From positions 1 through 7,144 of the forward strand of contig JAFPMR010000206.1 in the NCBI GenBank assembly GCA_017411235.1: DNA of 7,144 bases, read 5' to 3'. Numbering within the stretch: position 1 is the first letter of the stretch; each line of letters starts with the position of its first letter. Below are positions 1 to 5,252 of this stretch, one piece after another. The position numbers and the translations under genes are program-made. The notes beneath the pieces are model-generated. The model was not told the DNA's origin and did not search any database. It worked only from the letters and a program-made list of their open reading frames with translations. This DNA is from Bacilli bacterium. Lineage in GTDB: Bacteria > Bacillota_I > Bacilli_A > RF39 > UBA660.

Positions 1-1
1 A

Positions 2-238
2 GTTGCTGAATACTATTATCGTAAAGAATTAGAATTAACAGAAAAGATTAAAAAGATTTTATTAAATAATCATTTTAGAGATAATCACTTGGATGAGAGA
101 GTTCATATTATGTTAGGTATGGTAGAAAACTTATGTCATGAGGTTATTTATCATAAACATAAAGATATGGATTATGAAATAATGACTGATTTAGTTATTA
201 ATAATATTAAAGAACTATTTAAAAAAGACTTAAATTAA
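2..238 (+). CDS. TetR/AcrR-family transcriptional regulator, C-terminal end (partial)
   Basis: The open frame runs in from the left edge (frame 2) and stops at TAA 236-238, leaving 78 residues. The helix-turn-helix is outside the window, so the call rests on the C-terminal part only: an all-helical stretch with the pattern MVENLCHEVIYHKHKDMDY (about residues 40-58 of the fragment), followed by a final amphipathic helix ending KELFKKDLN. That pattern is typical of the ligand-binding and dimerisation domain of TetR-type repressors. Proteins of this family bind palindromic operators as dimers and release them on ligand binding; the ligand cannot be read here. The gene converges on the FeoA-like gene and shares a terminator with it. 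Whether it controls the palindromes at 522-600 is only a guess from proximity. The family call is fairly likely; another helical regulator is possible. Confidence 0.7.
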   Translation, partial: VAEYYYRKELELTEKIKKILLNNHFRDNHLDERVHIMLGMVENLCHEVIYHKHKDMDYEIMTDLVINNIKELFKKDLN

Positions 239-251
239 TAAGTCTTTTTTT
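221..251. terminator. Bidirectional rho-independent terminator between the tetR-like and feoA-like genes
   Basis: A perfect 12-bp inverted repeat, AAAAAAGACTTA (221-232) and TAAGTCTTTTTT (239-250), surrounds a 6-base loop that contains the stop codon of the TetR-like gene. The right arm ends in seven T on the plus strand. Read on the minus strand the hairpin ends in TTTTTTAAAT, so it can also end transcripts of the FeoA-like gene, whose stop codon lies 30 bp away. The left arm codes for the last residues of the TetR-like protein. Confidence 0.85.
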
Positions 252-280
252 ATTCGTTACCTTTTAGACTAGTTACCATA

Positions 281-502
281 TCAATATGTTTTATTTTTCT
301 TGCTAATGCATAGTTCATAGTCGCTTAAACTAATATCAATAGGATCTCCCATTGGAGCTTTCTTTTTTACTGATATTTCTACTCCCCTAGTTATTCCCAT
401 ATCTAGTAGATGACGTTTTATTTCTTTGTTGGATACATCAAGTTCTAGTACTTTTGCTTTGTCACCAATATTTAGTTCATTAGCTGTACATTTTTTCTTC
501 AT
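281..502 (-). CDS. feoA: FeoA-family protein (ferrous iron transport-associated, SH3-like fold)
   Basis: This 73-residue protein has the full length and pattern of the FeoA family: an N-terminal IGDKAKVLEL strand (12-21), the central RHLLDMGITRGVEI segment (30-43), and the hallmark APMGDPIDISLSDYELCI (49-66). FeoA is a small cytoplasmic SH3-like protein thought to assist or regulate the FeoB ferrous iron permease at the membrane. No feoB follows: the gene ends in TGA at 281-283 and runs into a terminator shared with the convergent TetR-like gene. It is therefore a stand-alone FeoA here, although feoB may lie elsewhere. The start at ATG 502 has an AGAAGGA ribosome site 8 nt upstream. Its promoter lies between two matching palindromes (522-537 and 585-600), which suggests tight control, plausibly by metal or by a nearby repressor. 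The family call is secure; the exact role without FeoB is not. Confidence 0.88.
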   Translation of the reverse strand: MKKKCTANELNIGDKAKVLELDVSNKEIKRHLLDMGITRGVEISVKKKAPMGDPIDISLSDYELCISKKNKTY

Positions 503-521
503 TTCACATATCCTTCTTTAC

Positions 522-537
522 ATGAAATATATTTCAT
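522..537. promoter_or_regulatory. 16-bp perfect palindrome, candidate operator 1
   Basis: ATGAAATATATTTCAT is identical to its own reverse complement. It lies a few bases downstream of the predicted feoA transcription start, where a bound dimeric repressor would block transcription. It shares the outer half-sites ATGAAA and TTTCAT with a second site at 585-600. It has no U-tract and is too AT-rich to be a terminator. I cannot match it with confidence to the Fur, DtxR/MntR or PerR consensus as I know them. Confidence 0.6.
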
Positions 538-539
538 AT

Positions 540-582
540 TTCAAGATAAGTATAATACAATTATTAAGATGATTCAAGATAA
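540..582 (+). repeat. Direct repeat TTCAAGATAA, two copies
   Basis: TTCAAGATAA occurs at 540-549 and again at 573-582, 33 bp apart, about three helical turns. The first copy touches the feoA -10 box and the second overlaps its -35 box. Each copy is 2 bp from the neighbouring palindrome, so the palindromes and direct repeats form one nested block from 522 to 600. This may be a second protein-binding element or a duplication remnant. Confidence 0.45.
549..577 (-). promoter_or_regulatory. Promoter of the feoA-like gene
   Basis: Read on the minus strand, a -35 box TTGAAT (577-572) and a -10 box TATACT (554-549) are separated by exactly 17 bp. Transcription would start near 542, giving a leader of about 40 nt before ATG 502. 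This is the best sigma-A-type match in the intergenic space on this strand. Confidence 0.65.
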
Positions 583-584
583 AT

Positions 585-600
585 ATGAAATGTTTTTCAT
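585..600. promoter_or_regulatory. Inverted repeat, candidate operator 2
   Basis: ATGAAATGTTTTTCAT has 6-bp arms ATGAAA and TTTCAT around a 4-bp centre, the same arms and spacing as the palindrome at 522-537. The two centres are 63 bp apart, about six helical turns, and the sites flank the feoA promoter. This one sits just upstream of its -35 box. It also lies upstream of the divergent 146-residue gene, so one regulator could affect both directions. Confidence 0.55.
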
Positions 601-643
601 GTTATTGGTTTACTATACTTTTGTACAATTTACAGGTGTTTTA

Positions 644-673
644 TTGACTTATAAAGAAAAAAAGTTTTATGAT
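644..673 (+). promoter_or_regulatory. Promoter of the 146-residue hypothetical gene
   Basis: A -35 box TTGACT (644-649) and a -10 box TATGAT (668-673) have an 18-bp spacer. Transcription would begin near 680, just ahead of the ribosome site AGGAGG at 685-690. This placement supports translation from ATG 698 and argues against the longer open frame starting at 569. Confidence 0.5.
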
Positions 674-697
674 TGTAATATAATAGGAGGAAATAAT

Positions 698-1138
698 ATG
701 GAATCACAATATGCATTTGTTGCTTATACTGATAACATTATGGAAAGTGATATAAATGTTAGAGGCGAAATAGTTCAAATGGTTCATCCATTATTGAAGG
801 GCCAGATTGATTTGGTATCTGTACCAGAATATAAAAGATTAGTGGAAGATTTCCCTGATCGTATTAAAGGTAAAGTTATTGATGAACAAAACCTTATGAA
901 TATGATAAATTATTGTTATGGAGAGTTAAAAGATACAGCTACTAGATTAGCTGCTAATAATGATAGAATACGTCAAAGACTAGAATACTTTGAAAGTGAG
1001 TTTATTAGTGATGGTATTTTAAAACCTGATCATGATGATATTCATTCGGTAATGGATTTAGCTAATAAATATTCTAATTTTCAATGGGAAGTTAGAGAAG
1101 CTCAAGCTATGGAACGCCAAAAAGGAAGAGCAAAATAA
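698..1138 (+). CDS. Hypothetical protein, 146 residues, mostly helical
   Basis: I do not recognise this family. The open frame extends up to ATG 569, but I start at ATG 698 because TAGGAGG lies 7 nt upstream of it, a promoter lies at 644-673, and the upstream 43 codons would cover operator-like DNA. The protein is charged and soluble, with no signal peptide or membrane segment. A short N-terminal part has alternating hydrophobic residues (YAFVAYTDNI, 5-14). A middle part contains LLKGQIDLVSVPEYKRLVEDFPDRI (32-56). A long helical stretch rich in Arg, Glu and Asn (RLAANNDRIRQRLEYFE, 83-99) could be a coiled coil. The C-terminal tail is basic. The gene is divergent from feoA and ends in a strong bidirectional terminator, so it is a single-gene unit. 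A link to iron control is possible only through the shared intergenic operators. Confidence 0.75.
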   Translation: MESQYAFVAYTDNIMESDINVRGEIVQMVHPLLKGQIDLVSVPEYKRLVEDFPDRIKGKVIDEQNLMNMINYCYGELKDTATRLAANNDRIRQRLEYFESEFISDGILKPDHDDIHSVMDLANKYSNFQWEVREAQAMERQKGRAK

Positions 1139-1161
1139 AAAGAGCATTAAGCTCTTTTTTT
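1137..1161. terminator. Bidirectional terminator overlapping both convergent genes
   Basis: AAAAAGAGC (1137-1145) pairs perfectly with GCTCTTTTT (1151-1159) around the loop ATTAA, followed by two more T on the plus strand. On the minus strand it ends in GCTCTTTTTATTTT. The left arm includes part of the stop codon of the 146-residue gene. The loop holds the stop codon of the HAD-like gene (1147-1149), and the right arm codes its last residues. Confidence 0.85.
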
Positions 1162-2145
1162 ATGTTTATTTTCTTTTTGAAGAATCTTTCCTACTTCTTC
1201 TTTGTGTCTGGGAAGTAGTCCTTCTTCTTCTGGGTGTTCATCTGAATTATGAATAGTTTCTACTAAGTGGTCTCTAACATTATCTAAATCAGAAGTTCTC
1301 CAGTGTAACATATTTTTAGTATCGTCATCATCTATTATGCAATAATGTTCTACTTCAGGATGTCTTCTTAGATATTCTATGATTTCGTCACCTTTCCATA
1401 AGTCTTTGCCATCCTTGGAAATTGTTGGTGTTTTACCTATGCATTCTATTCCATATTTATTAAAGCAACTAAGTAAGAATGAAACCCATTCATTAGTACC
1501 TTGCATTATTTCTTCATCTAAAGCGCCTTTAGCTGCTGCTTCGATTACTACTTTGCAATTGTATGTTTTACAGATATCTGCTAAGATAGCTATTCTTTTT
1601 TCAACATCGTCATTAGACATATAGTGTCCTGTATCTAGAACTCCATCGAAGTCTAAGAAGATTACATTAATTGGTTTAAAGAAAGCTTTTTTTATTTCAT
1701 TTATGTTTTGTGGAAATCCTTGCATATAAATAAAATATTCTGGATATAATCCTACTACATCGTCTTCTTCTATTTCAGTTATTTCTTCCCTAACTTCTAA
1801 GTTAACTTGGTTACCAAAAAATCTATTTATTATATATTCGCTTATTTGTCTACCATTATCATCAATAATATACATATCAGAGAAGTAACCACCTACTAGG
1901 TTTAATGAAATATAATCTGTTGTATCATCATAAACAGGCATTTTTATATACCCGTATTCTAAAGTATCGGAAAGAAGAACATCTCTTATAAAGTCATATG
2001 TTTGACTTATTATTCTTTGTAAATCTTCATCACTATAATGTCTTTCTAAGATTTGTTTTCTTTCTTCTCTCTTTTTAGGATTGTTATCATATTCACTTCT
2101 ATATAAGTTTATTAAGTGGTCTTTATATTCTTCTAATGTTATCAT
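1147..2145 (-). CDS. HAD-like domain protein with unknown N-terminal half
   Basis: Of the 332 residues, about 160-280 carry HAD-fold signatures: motif I VIFLDFDGVLDT (161-172, with Asp165 and Asp167 as expected nucleophile and acid/base), WKGDEIIEYLRRHPEVEHYCIIDDDD (250-275) with a motif III-type Lys251, and the acidic motif IV cluster 272-275. This arrangement resembles the small HAD domains linked to RNA-repair 'Swiss army knife' proteins, where the usual motif II is Ser-rich and ends in WR. Here the equivalent place reads KVVIEAAAKG (198-207), lacking the expected Ser/Thr, so phosphatase activity is uncertain. Residues 1-155 form a helical then beta-rich acidic domain that I cannot name. 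The C-terminus (from about 300) is acidic then basic and probably unstructured. No membrane segment is seen. ATG 2145 has AGGTGA 4 nt upstream. The substrate is unknown. Confidence 0.72.
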   Translation of the reverse strand: MITLEEYKDHLINLYRSEYDNNPKKREERKQILERHYSDEDLQRIISQTYDFIRDVLLSDTLEYGYIKMPVYDDTTDYISLNLVGGYFSDMYIIDDNGRQISEYIINRFFGNQVNLEVREEITEIEEDDVVGLYPEYFIYMQGFPQNINEIKKAFFKPINVIFLDFDGVLDTGHYMSNDDVEKRIAILADICKTYNCKVVIEAAAKGALDEEIMQGTNEWVSFLLSCFNKYGIECIGKTPTISKDGKDLWKGDEIIEYLRRHPEVEHYCIIDDDDTKNMLHWRTSDLDNVRDHLVETIHNSDEHPEEEGLLPRHKEEVGKILQKENKHKKRA

Positions 2146-2172
2146 AGCATCACCTAAATATTTGTGATTTTT

Positions 2173-2181
2173 ATTATAGCA
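2173..2181 (-). promoter_or_regulatory. Extended -10 promoter of the HAD-like gene
   Basis: The minus strand reads TGC TATAAT (2181-2173), a perfect -10 with the extended TGn element. No convincing -35 exists because that position falls in the upstream terminator hairpin. Transcription would start near 2166, about 20 nt before ATG 2145. Confidence 0.55.
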
Positions 2182-2182
2182 T

Positions 2183-2210
2183 AAAAAAACTCAGATCTAC
2201 TGAGTTTTTT
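2183..2210 (-). terminator. Terminator of the methyltransferase-domain gene
   Basis: On the minus strand AAAAAACTCAG, the loop TAGAT (which contains the TAG stop codon at 2199-2197) and CTGAGTTTTTT form a perfect 11-bp stem with a run of seven T. The hairpin overlaps the last codons of the gene. The plus-strand reading ends in CTGAGTTTTTTC and is also terminator-like. Confidence 0.82.
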
Positions 2211-4170
2211 CTATTACTGTAATACATGTACTATTTGGTAGTTTTACTACATTCATGTTTTCATCGTAAATAGATATTTTATTTAATAGGTGTTCTTCAT
2301 AACCACCTTGTAGATATGCTACGCACATAATTATGTTACTGTTAGGTAAATTTTTTGTTATTAGTTCTTTATATTCACTTGGTGTTAAATAACCAAATTG
2401 TTCTTGTACTTCTAATGGATATGAATCTTCACCCCAAGTATATGTATATAAGAATTCCATGGCATCATTTACTAACATTTTTACTTTATTATCATCTACT
2501 TTTTCATAAGTTATTTTTCTACCTTTAAAATCATGACAATATCTATCTAGTATTTTTAAGTCTTCTATATTTCTAAATTCTATTATACGATATTGATTTT
2601 CTGGTTCTGTTTTTATACCATCTCTTATAATGATTCTTCCATTAACTGATAAGATATCGTAAGCAGATTTTAATGCTTTTATAACTGTATTAATGTTAAA
2701 TTTTTTGCCTTCATAAGGTATGTATGAATATAATTCATGTATTATTGATGAATAAATTATAGTATCTAGAGATCCCTTTTCAAAGTAATCTTGAAGATTT
2801 AAAGCATCTCCTTTTACTAGATTCCAAGCTTTCTTTTCTTTTAATTTCTTTTTACTTAGTGTATCTATTACATTGGCTGAGATATCAATACCATAAACGT
2901 TTAGAGATGGATCTCTTTCTTCTATTAAGTCCATTAAGGCTCCGCCACCTGGACCTACATCTAAGATATTTTTACCTACCATGTAATCTAGTATTTTAGC
3001 TTTATATTGTAATGATGAATTCATAGTATTTAGATATTCTATTTCGTTGTAGAAACGATCATATTCATCTTTTCTAAAGCCGAATAAATCATATAGTAAG
3101 TAGATAGATTTTTTATAGATAGAATCACTTGTGGATGCTACCATACAAAAATCTATTAACTTAGTTGCTTGGATAGAAAATTTAAAATCAAATAATAAGG
3201 CATTATTAGTTTTAGTTAGTTTAAAGCTAATATGAGGACTTAAGTATAAGTGATTATTTAGAATATCATCTAATTCTATATTTCTTAAGTATTCTTCTAC
3301 TATTCTCTTTTTAAATAAGTTTATTACTCTTTTACCTTTATAATCTATATAAATAGTTTTCATTATATGTTCAAATGTTATATTACGAACATTGCCTACA
3401 CCTAATGAACATATTGCTAAGATTTTCATTTGTTCTAGCATTGAAAAATCGCTCAATGAACTTTCATAATACCAGAAACCTACTGAGTCGAATAGTTTTG
3501 TTATTTCTTTTTCTAGTTTTTTATTCTTTAAGATTTTTCTTAATTCTTTTTTGTTTTCTTCGGAAATGCAACCATTTAATCTACTAATTCTTTCAATGAT
3601 ATCAAATTCATGATCAAAGTCATTATTAATGATTCTATCTATAGATAGTTTTATTTCTTCTTTTATTCTATCGTATATTTCTTTAGATGTTGCTGATATT
3701 AAGCATTCATTATATAATTCTAAAACTTTTTTTAGTTCTTGTTTTGTTATTAGTTTTCTCTCTATTAAACTATATAAATCTTTATTATGTGAGAATTTTA
3801 CTTCTCCTCTTATATATTGACCTATTAATCCATGGGTTCTAACAAGTATTCTAACTATTTCATCATAGTTTTCGTTATCATCTCTATAGATATCAGATGA
3901 ACCATAGTTATGGGCATATAGGTCATAACCTTTTTTCTTCCATTTTTTTCTTTCTTTAGCTGTTCCTACCTTAGCTACATCCATCCATTTTAGGGCTTCG
4001 CTAACATAGTGATATGTTTTGTCATCTGTTTGTTTGCTATCTAAAATAGCTAAACTTCTTAGTACGTAGTCATGTACTAATTTGTTTGAATTCTTTTTAA
4101 TACTATCTAAGTGTTCTAGGTTATAGTTTTTTTCTCTTGTGTTTGTTAGATATTTTTCCCATTTTTCCAT
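2197..4170 (-). CDS. Class I SAM-dependent methyltransferase domain protein with a large uncharacterised N-terminal region
   Basis: This is the largest gene, 657 residues. The C-terminal third is a Rossmann-fold methyltransferase: SAM-binding motif I ILDVGPGGG (402-410), the acidic ribose contact in YGIDIS (Asp429), GDA (454-456), motif IV LDTIIYSSIIHELYSY (468-483), and LSVNGRIIIRDGI (507-519). Residues 1-390 are largely helical and match no domain I know. They include a conserved-looking histidine segment, RILVRTHGLIGQYIRGE (107-123), which could be a catalytic or nucleotide-binding site or a degenerate HD-type motif, and FRKDEYDRFYNEIEYLNTMNSS (365-386) just before the methyltransferase. 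A typical class I domain is 200-270 residues, so more than half of this protein is extra. It has no signal peptide or membrane helix. ATG 4170 is supported by GGAG 9 nt upstream. It lies after the radical SAM gene but behind a terminator and its own promoter. The substrate is unknown. Confidence 0.8.
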   Translation of the reverse strand: MEKWEKYLTNTREKNYNLEHLDSIKKNSNKLVHDYVLRSLAILDSKQTDDKTYHYVSEALKWMDVAKVGTAKERKKWKKKGYDLYAHNYGSSDIYRDDNENYDEIVRILVRTHGLIGQYIRGEVKFSHNKDLYSLIERKLITKQELKKVLELYNECLISATSKEIYDRIKEEIKLSIDRIINNDFDHEFDIIERISRLNGCISEENKKELRKILKNKKLEKEITKLFDSVGFWYYESSLSDFSMLEQMKILAICSLGVGNVRNITFEHIMKTIYIDYKGKRVINLFKKRIVEEYLRNIELDDILNNHLYLSPHISFKLTKTNNALLFDFKFSIQATKLIDFCMVASTSDSIYKKSIYLLYDLFGFRKDEYDRFYNEIEYLNTMNSSLQYKAKILDYMVGKNILDVGPGGGALMDLIEERDPSLNVYGIDISANVIDTLSKKKLKEKKAWNLVKGDALNLQDYFEKGSLDTIIYSSIIHELYSYIPYEGKKFNINTVIKALKSAYDILSVNGRIIIRDGIKTEPENQYRIIEFRNIEDLKILDRYCHDFKGRKITYEKVDDNKVKMLVNDAMEFLYTYTWGEDSYPLEVQEQFGYLTPSEYKELITKNLPNSNIIMCVAYLQGGYEEHLLNKISIYDENMNVVKLPNSTCITVIEKTQ

Positions 4171-4189
4171 CTTTTCTCACTCCGATTAA

Positions 4190-4198
4190 ATTATAACA
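4190..4198 (-). promoter_or_regulatory. Extended -10 promoter of the methyltransferase-domain gene
   Basis: The minus strand reads TGT TATAAT (4198-4190), immediately after the T-tract of the preceding terminator. There is no good -35, as that position lies within the hairpin. The predicted start near 4183 gives a very short leader, and the ribosome site GGAG at 4183-4180 would lie at the extreme 5' end, so the true start point may be a few bases upstream. Confidence 0.5.
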
Positions 4199-4201
4199 AA
4201 T

Positions 4202-4227
4202 AAAAAAGATGATTAAAATCATCTTTT
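4202..4227 (-). terminator. Terminator of the radical SAM gene
   Basis: On the minus strand AAAAGATGATT (4227-4217) and AATCATCTTTT (4214-4204) are perfect inverted repeats. Two bases lie between them, so the real loop would open to about 4-6 bases. The T-run continues to 4202. The hairpin begins one base after the stop codon (4231-4229), separating the radical SAM gene from the methyltransferase gene. Confidence 0.78.
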
Positions 4228-4228
4228 G

Positions 4229-5161
4229 TTAGAAATCTTTCAAGATATCCTTTTTGTAATTCCATTCATTAGATAAACAACCATTAGGATATAGTTTTAA
4301 TGTAGGTATTACTTTATCTAAGTCATACATATCTTCTACTTGTTCATATTTTAGTATTATATGTTCATCAAAGATTGTTAAATCTCCATAGTTTATTAAA
4401 CCAAATACTTTATTATTGAAGAAGTTCTTTTGATGTTTACTTGCTAATTCATCAAATAGTTTCTTAATAGCTTTTTTTGATAAAGCATTTTTATGTGTAT
4501 ATCCTAGGACAGAATCTGTAGTGTTAAACATATCTGTTTTCATTAATGGAGTAAACTTTATGGCATCATAACATCCTTTAAAGAATTTTATGTATTCTTC
4601 CATTTCTTTAACACTATTTAAGTTATTTTTAGCTACATTAGTATTAAATCTAACTGTTTTACCTGATTTATGTAATTCATTATAAATATGATTTAGTTCT
4701 TCTCTAGTTAAGGTATTGGCTCCCATTAACATATTATTCTTTTCATGATCATAATGCATTACAGAAATATTTATACTATCTATAGAAGACTTAGTTACTT
4801 TTTCTAAGAATTTATCATTTTTTAACATGTAACCATTTGTGGTTAGAATAGTAAAGATATGATTATCTTTAGTTATTTCATCTATATAGTCTAGTTTAGT
4901 AAAGAAGTCTGGATCTACAGTTGCTTCTCCACCTAAGATAATTAAACTATCTATTTCTTCTTTAAATACTTCTAGAGTTTTCTTTATAGCTTTTTTCCAT
5001 TTTCCTAGATCACTATCTGAATAAGATTTAGTTCTAGCAATACAAAATGGACAGTTAAAGTTACATTTGTTATTAAATACTAAATCAAGAAATATTCTGT
5101 TTCCTACTACGTATTTTCCTTTTTTATGGAAACCGAACTCTTTACTTACTTCATTTCTCAC
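4229..5161 (-). CDS. Radical SAM domain protein of unknown substrate
   Basis: The protein has the radical SAM cluster motif CNFNCPFC, with Cys33, Cys37 and Cys40 (numbered from the GTG start) to bind a [4Fe-4S] cluster. It also has the SAM-binding LGGEAT (76-81, GGE at 77-79), a TTNG strand end (107-110) and FNTNV (172-176), the layout of a partial TIM barrel. The C-terminus is short and holds one cysteine in YPNGCLSNEW (Cys295). There is no SPASM-type cluster of cysteines. I start at GTG 5161: AAAGGGGG lies 6 nt upstream, whereas the longer in-frame ATG 5188 has no ribosome site and overlaps the TATAAT box. This gives 310 residues. No precursor-peptide gene is visible beside it, so a RiPP role is not supported. 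The methyltransferase gene downstream could act in the same pathway, but a terminator separates them. The superfamily is certain; the reaction is not. Confidence 0.88.
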   Translation of the reverse strand: MRNEVSKEFGFHKKGKYVVGNRIFLDLVFNNKCNFNCPFCIARTKSYSDSDLGKWKKAIKKTLEVFKEEIDSLIILGGEATVDPDFFTKLDYIDEITKDNHIFTILTTNGYMLKNDKFLEKVTKSSIDSINISVMHYDHEKNNMLMGANTLTREELNHIYNELHKSGKTVRFNTNVAKNNLNSVKEMEEYIKFFKGCYDAIKFTPLMKTDMFNTTDSVLGYTHKNALSKKAIKKLFDELASKHQKNFFNNKVFGLINYGDLTIFDEHIILKYEQVEDMYDLDKVIPTLKLYPNGCLSNEWNYKKDILKDF

Positions 5162-5186
5162 AAAGATCCCCCTTTGTTCTTTGAAC

Positions 5187-5192
5187 ATTATA
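5187..5192 (-). promoter_or_regulatory. -10 box of the radical SAM gene
   Basis: A perfect TATAAT on the minus strand (5192-5187) overlaps the candidate ATG at 5188. Transcription from it would begin near 5180, downstream of that ATG, leaving a leader of about 19 nt with AAAGGGGG before GTG 5161. The -35 region (TTCCCT or TTTCCC) is weak. Confidence 0.5.
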
Positions 5193-5226
5193 CACTCTTA
5201 AAGCTAATAAGGGAAATTTTTCTATT

Positions 5227-5252
5227 AAAAAACTCAGTTTATACTGAGTTTT
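5227..5252 (-). terminator. Terminator of the toxin-motif gene
   Basis: On the minus strand AAAACTCAGT (5252-5243) pairs perfectly with ACTGAGTTTT (5238-5229) around a 4-base loop, followed by two more T. The stem overlaps the TAA stop at 5253-5251. Its core, ACTCAG with CTGAGT and flanking A/T runs, is nearly the same as the terminator at 2183-2210. Confidence 0.8.

Noticed and set aside
569..697. N-terminal extension of the 146-residue gene from ATG 569 (43 extra codons, hydrophobic, signal-like)
   Set aside because: It has no ribosome site. It covers a candidate operator (585-600) and the promoter at 644-673, whereas ATG 698 has a strong AGGAGG at good spacing.
1379..1624. Plus-strand open frame inside the HAD-like gene
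   Set aside because: It lies opposite a gene with clear HAD motifs, has no ribosome site and has no recognisable protein features, so it is a shadow frame.
3375..3820. Plus-strand Leu/Phe/Ser-rich open frames (3375-3587, 3629-3820) that look like small membrane proteins
   Set aside because: They are antisense to the Lys/Glu-rich methyltransferase gene; the hydrophobic composition is the expected complement of such codons.
4162..5188. RiPP (modified peptide) cluster with a radical SAM maturase
   Set aside because: No precursor-sized open frame with a ribosome site is seen in the gaps, and the radical SAM protein lacks SPASM-type cysteines.
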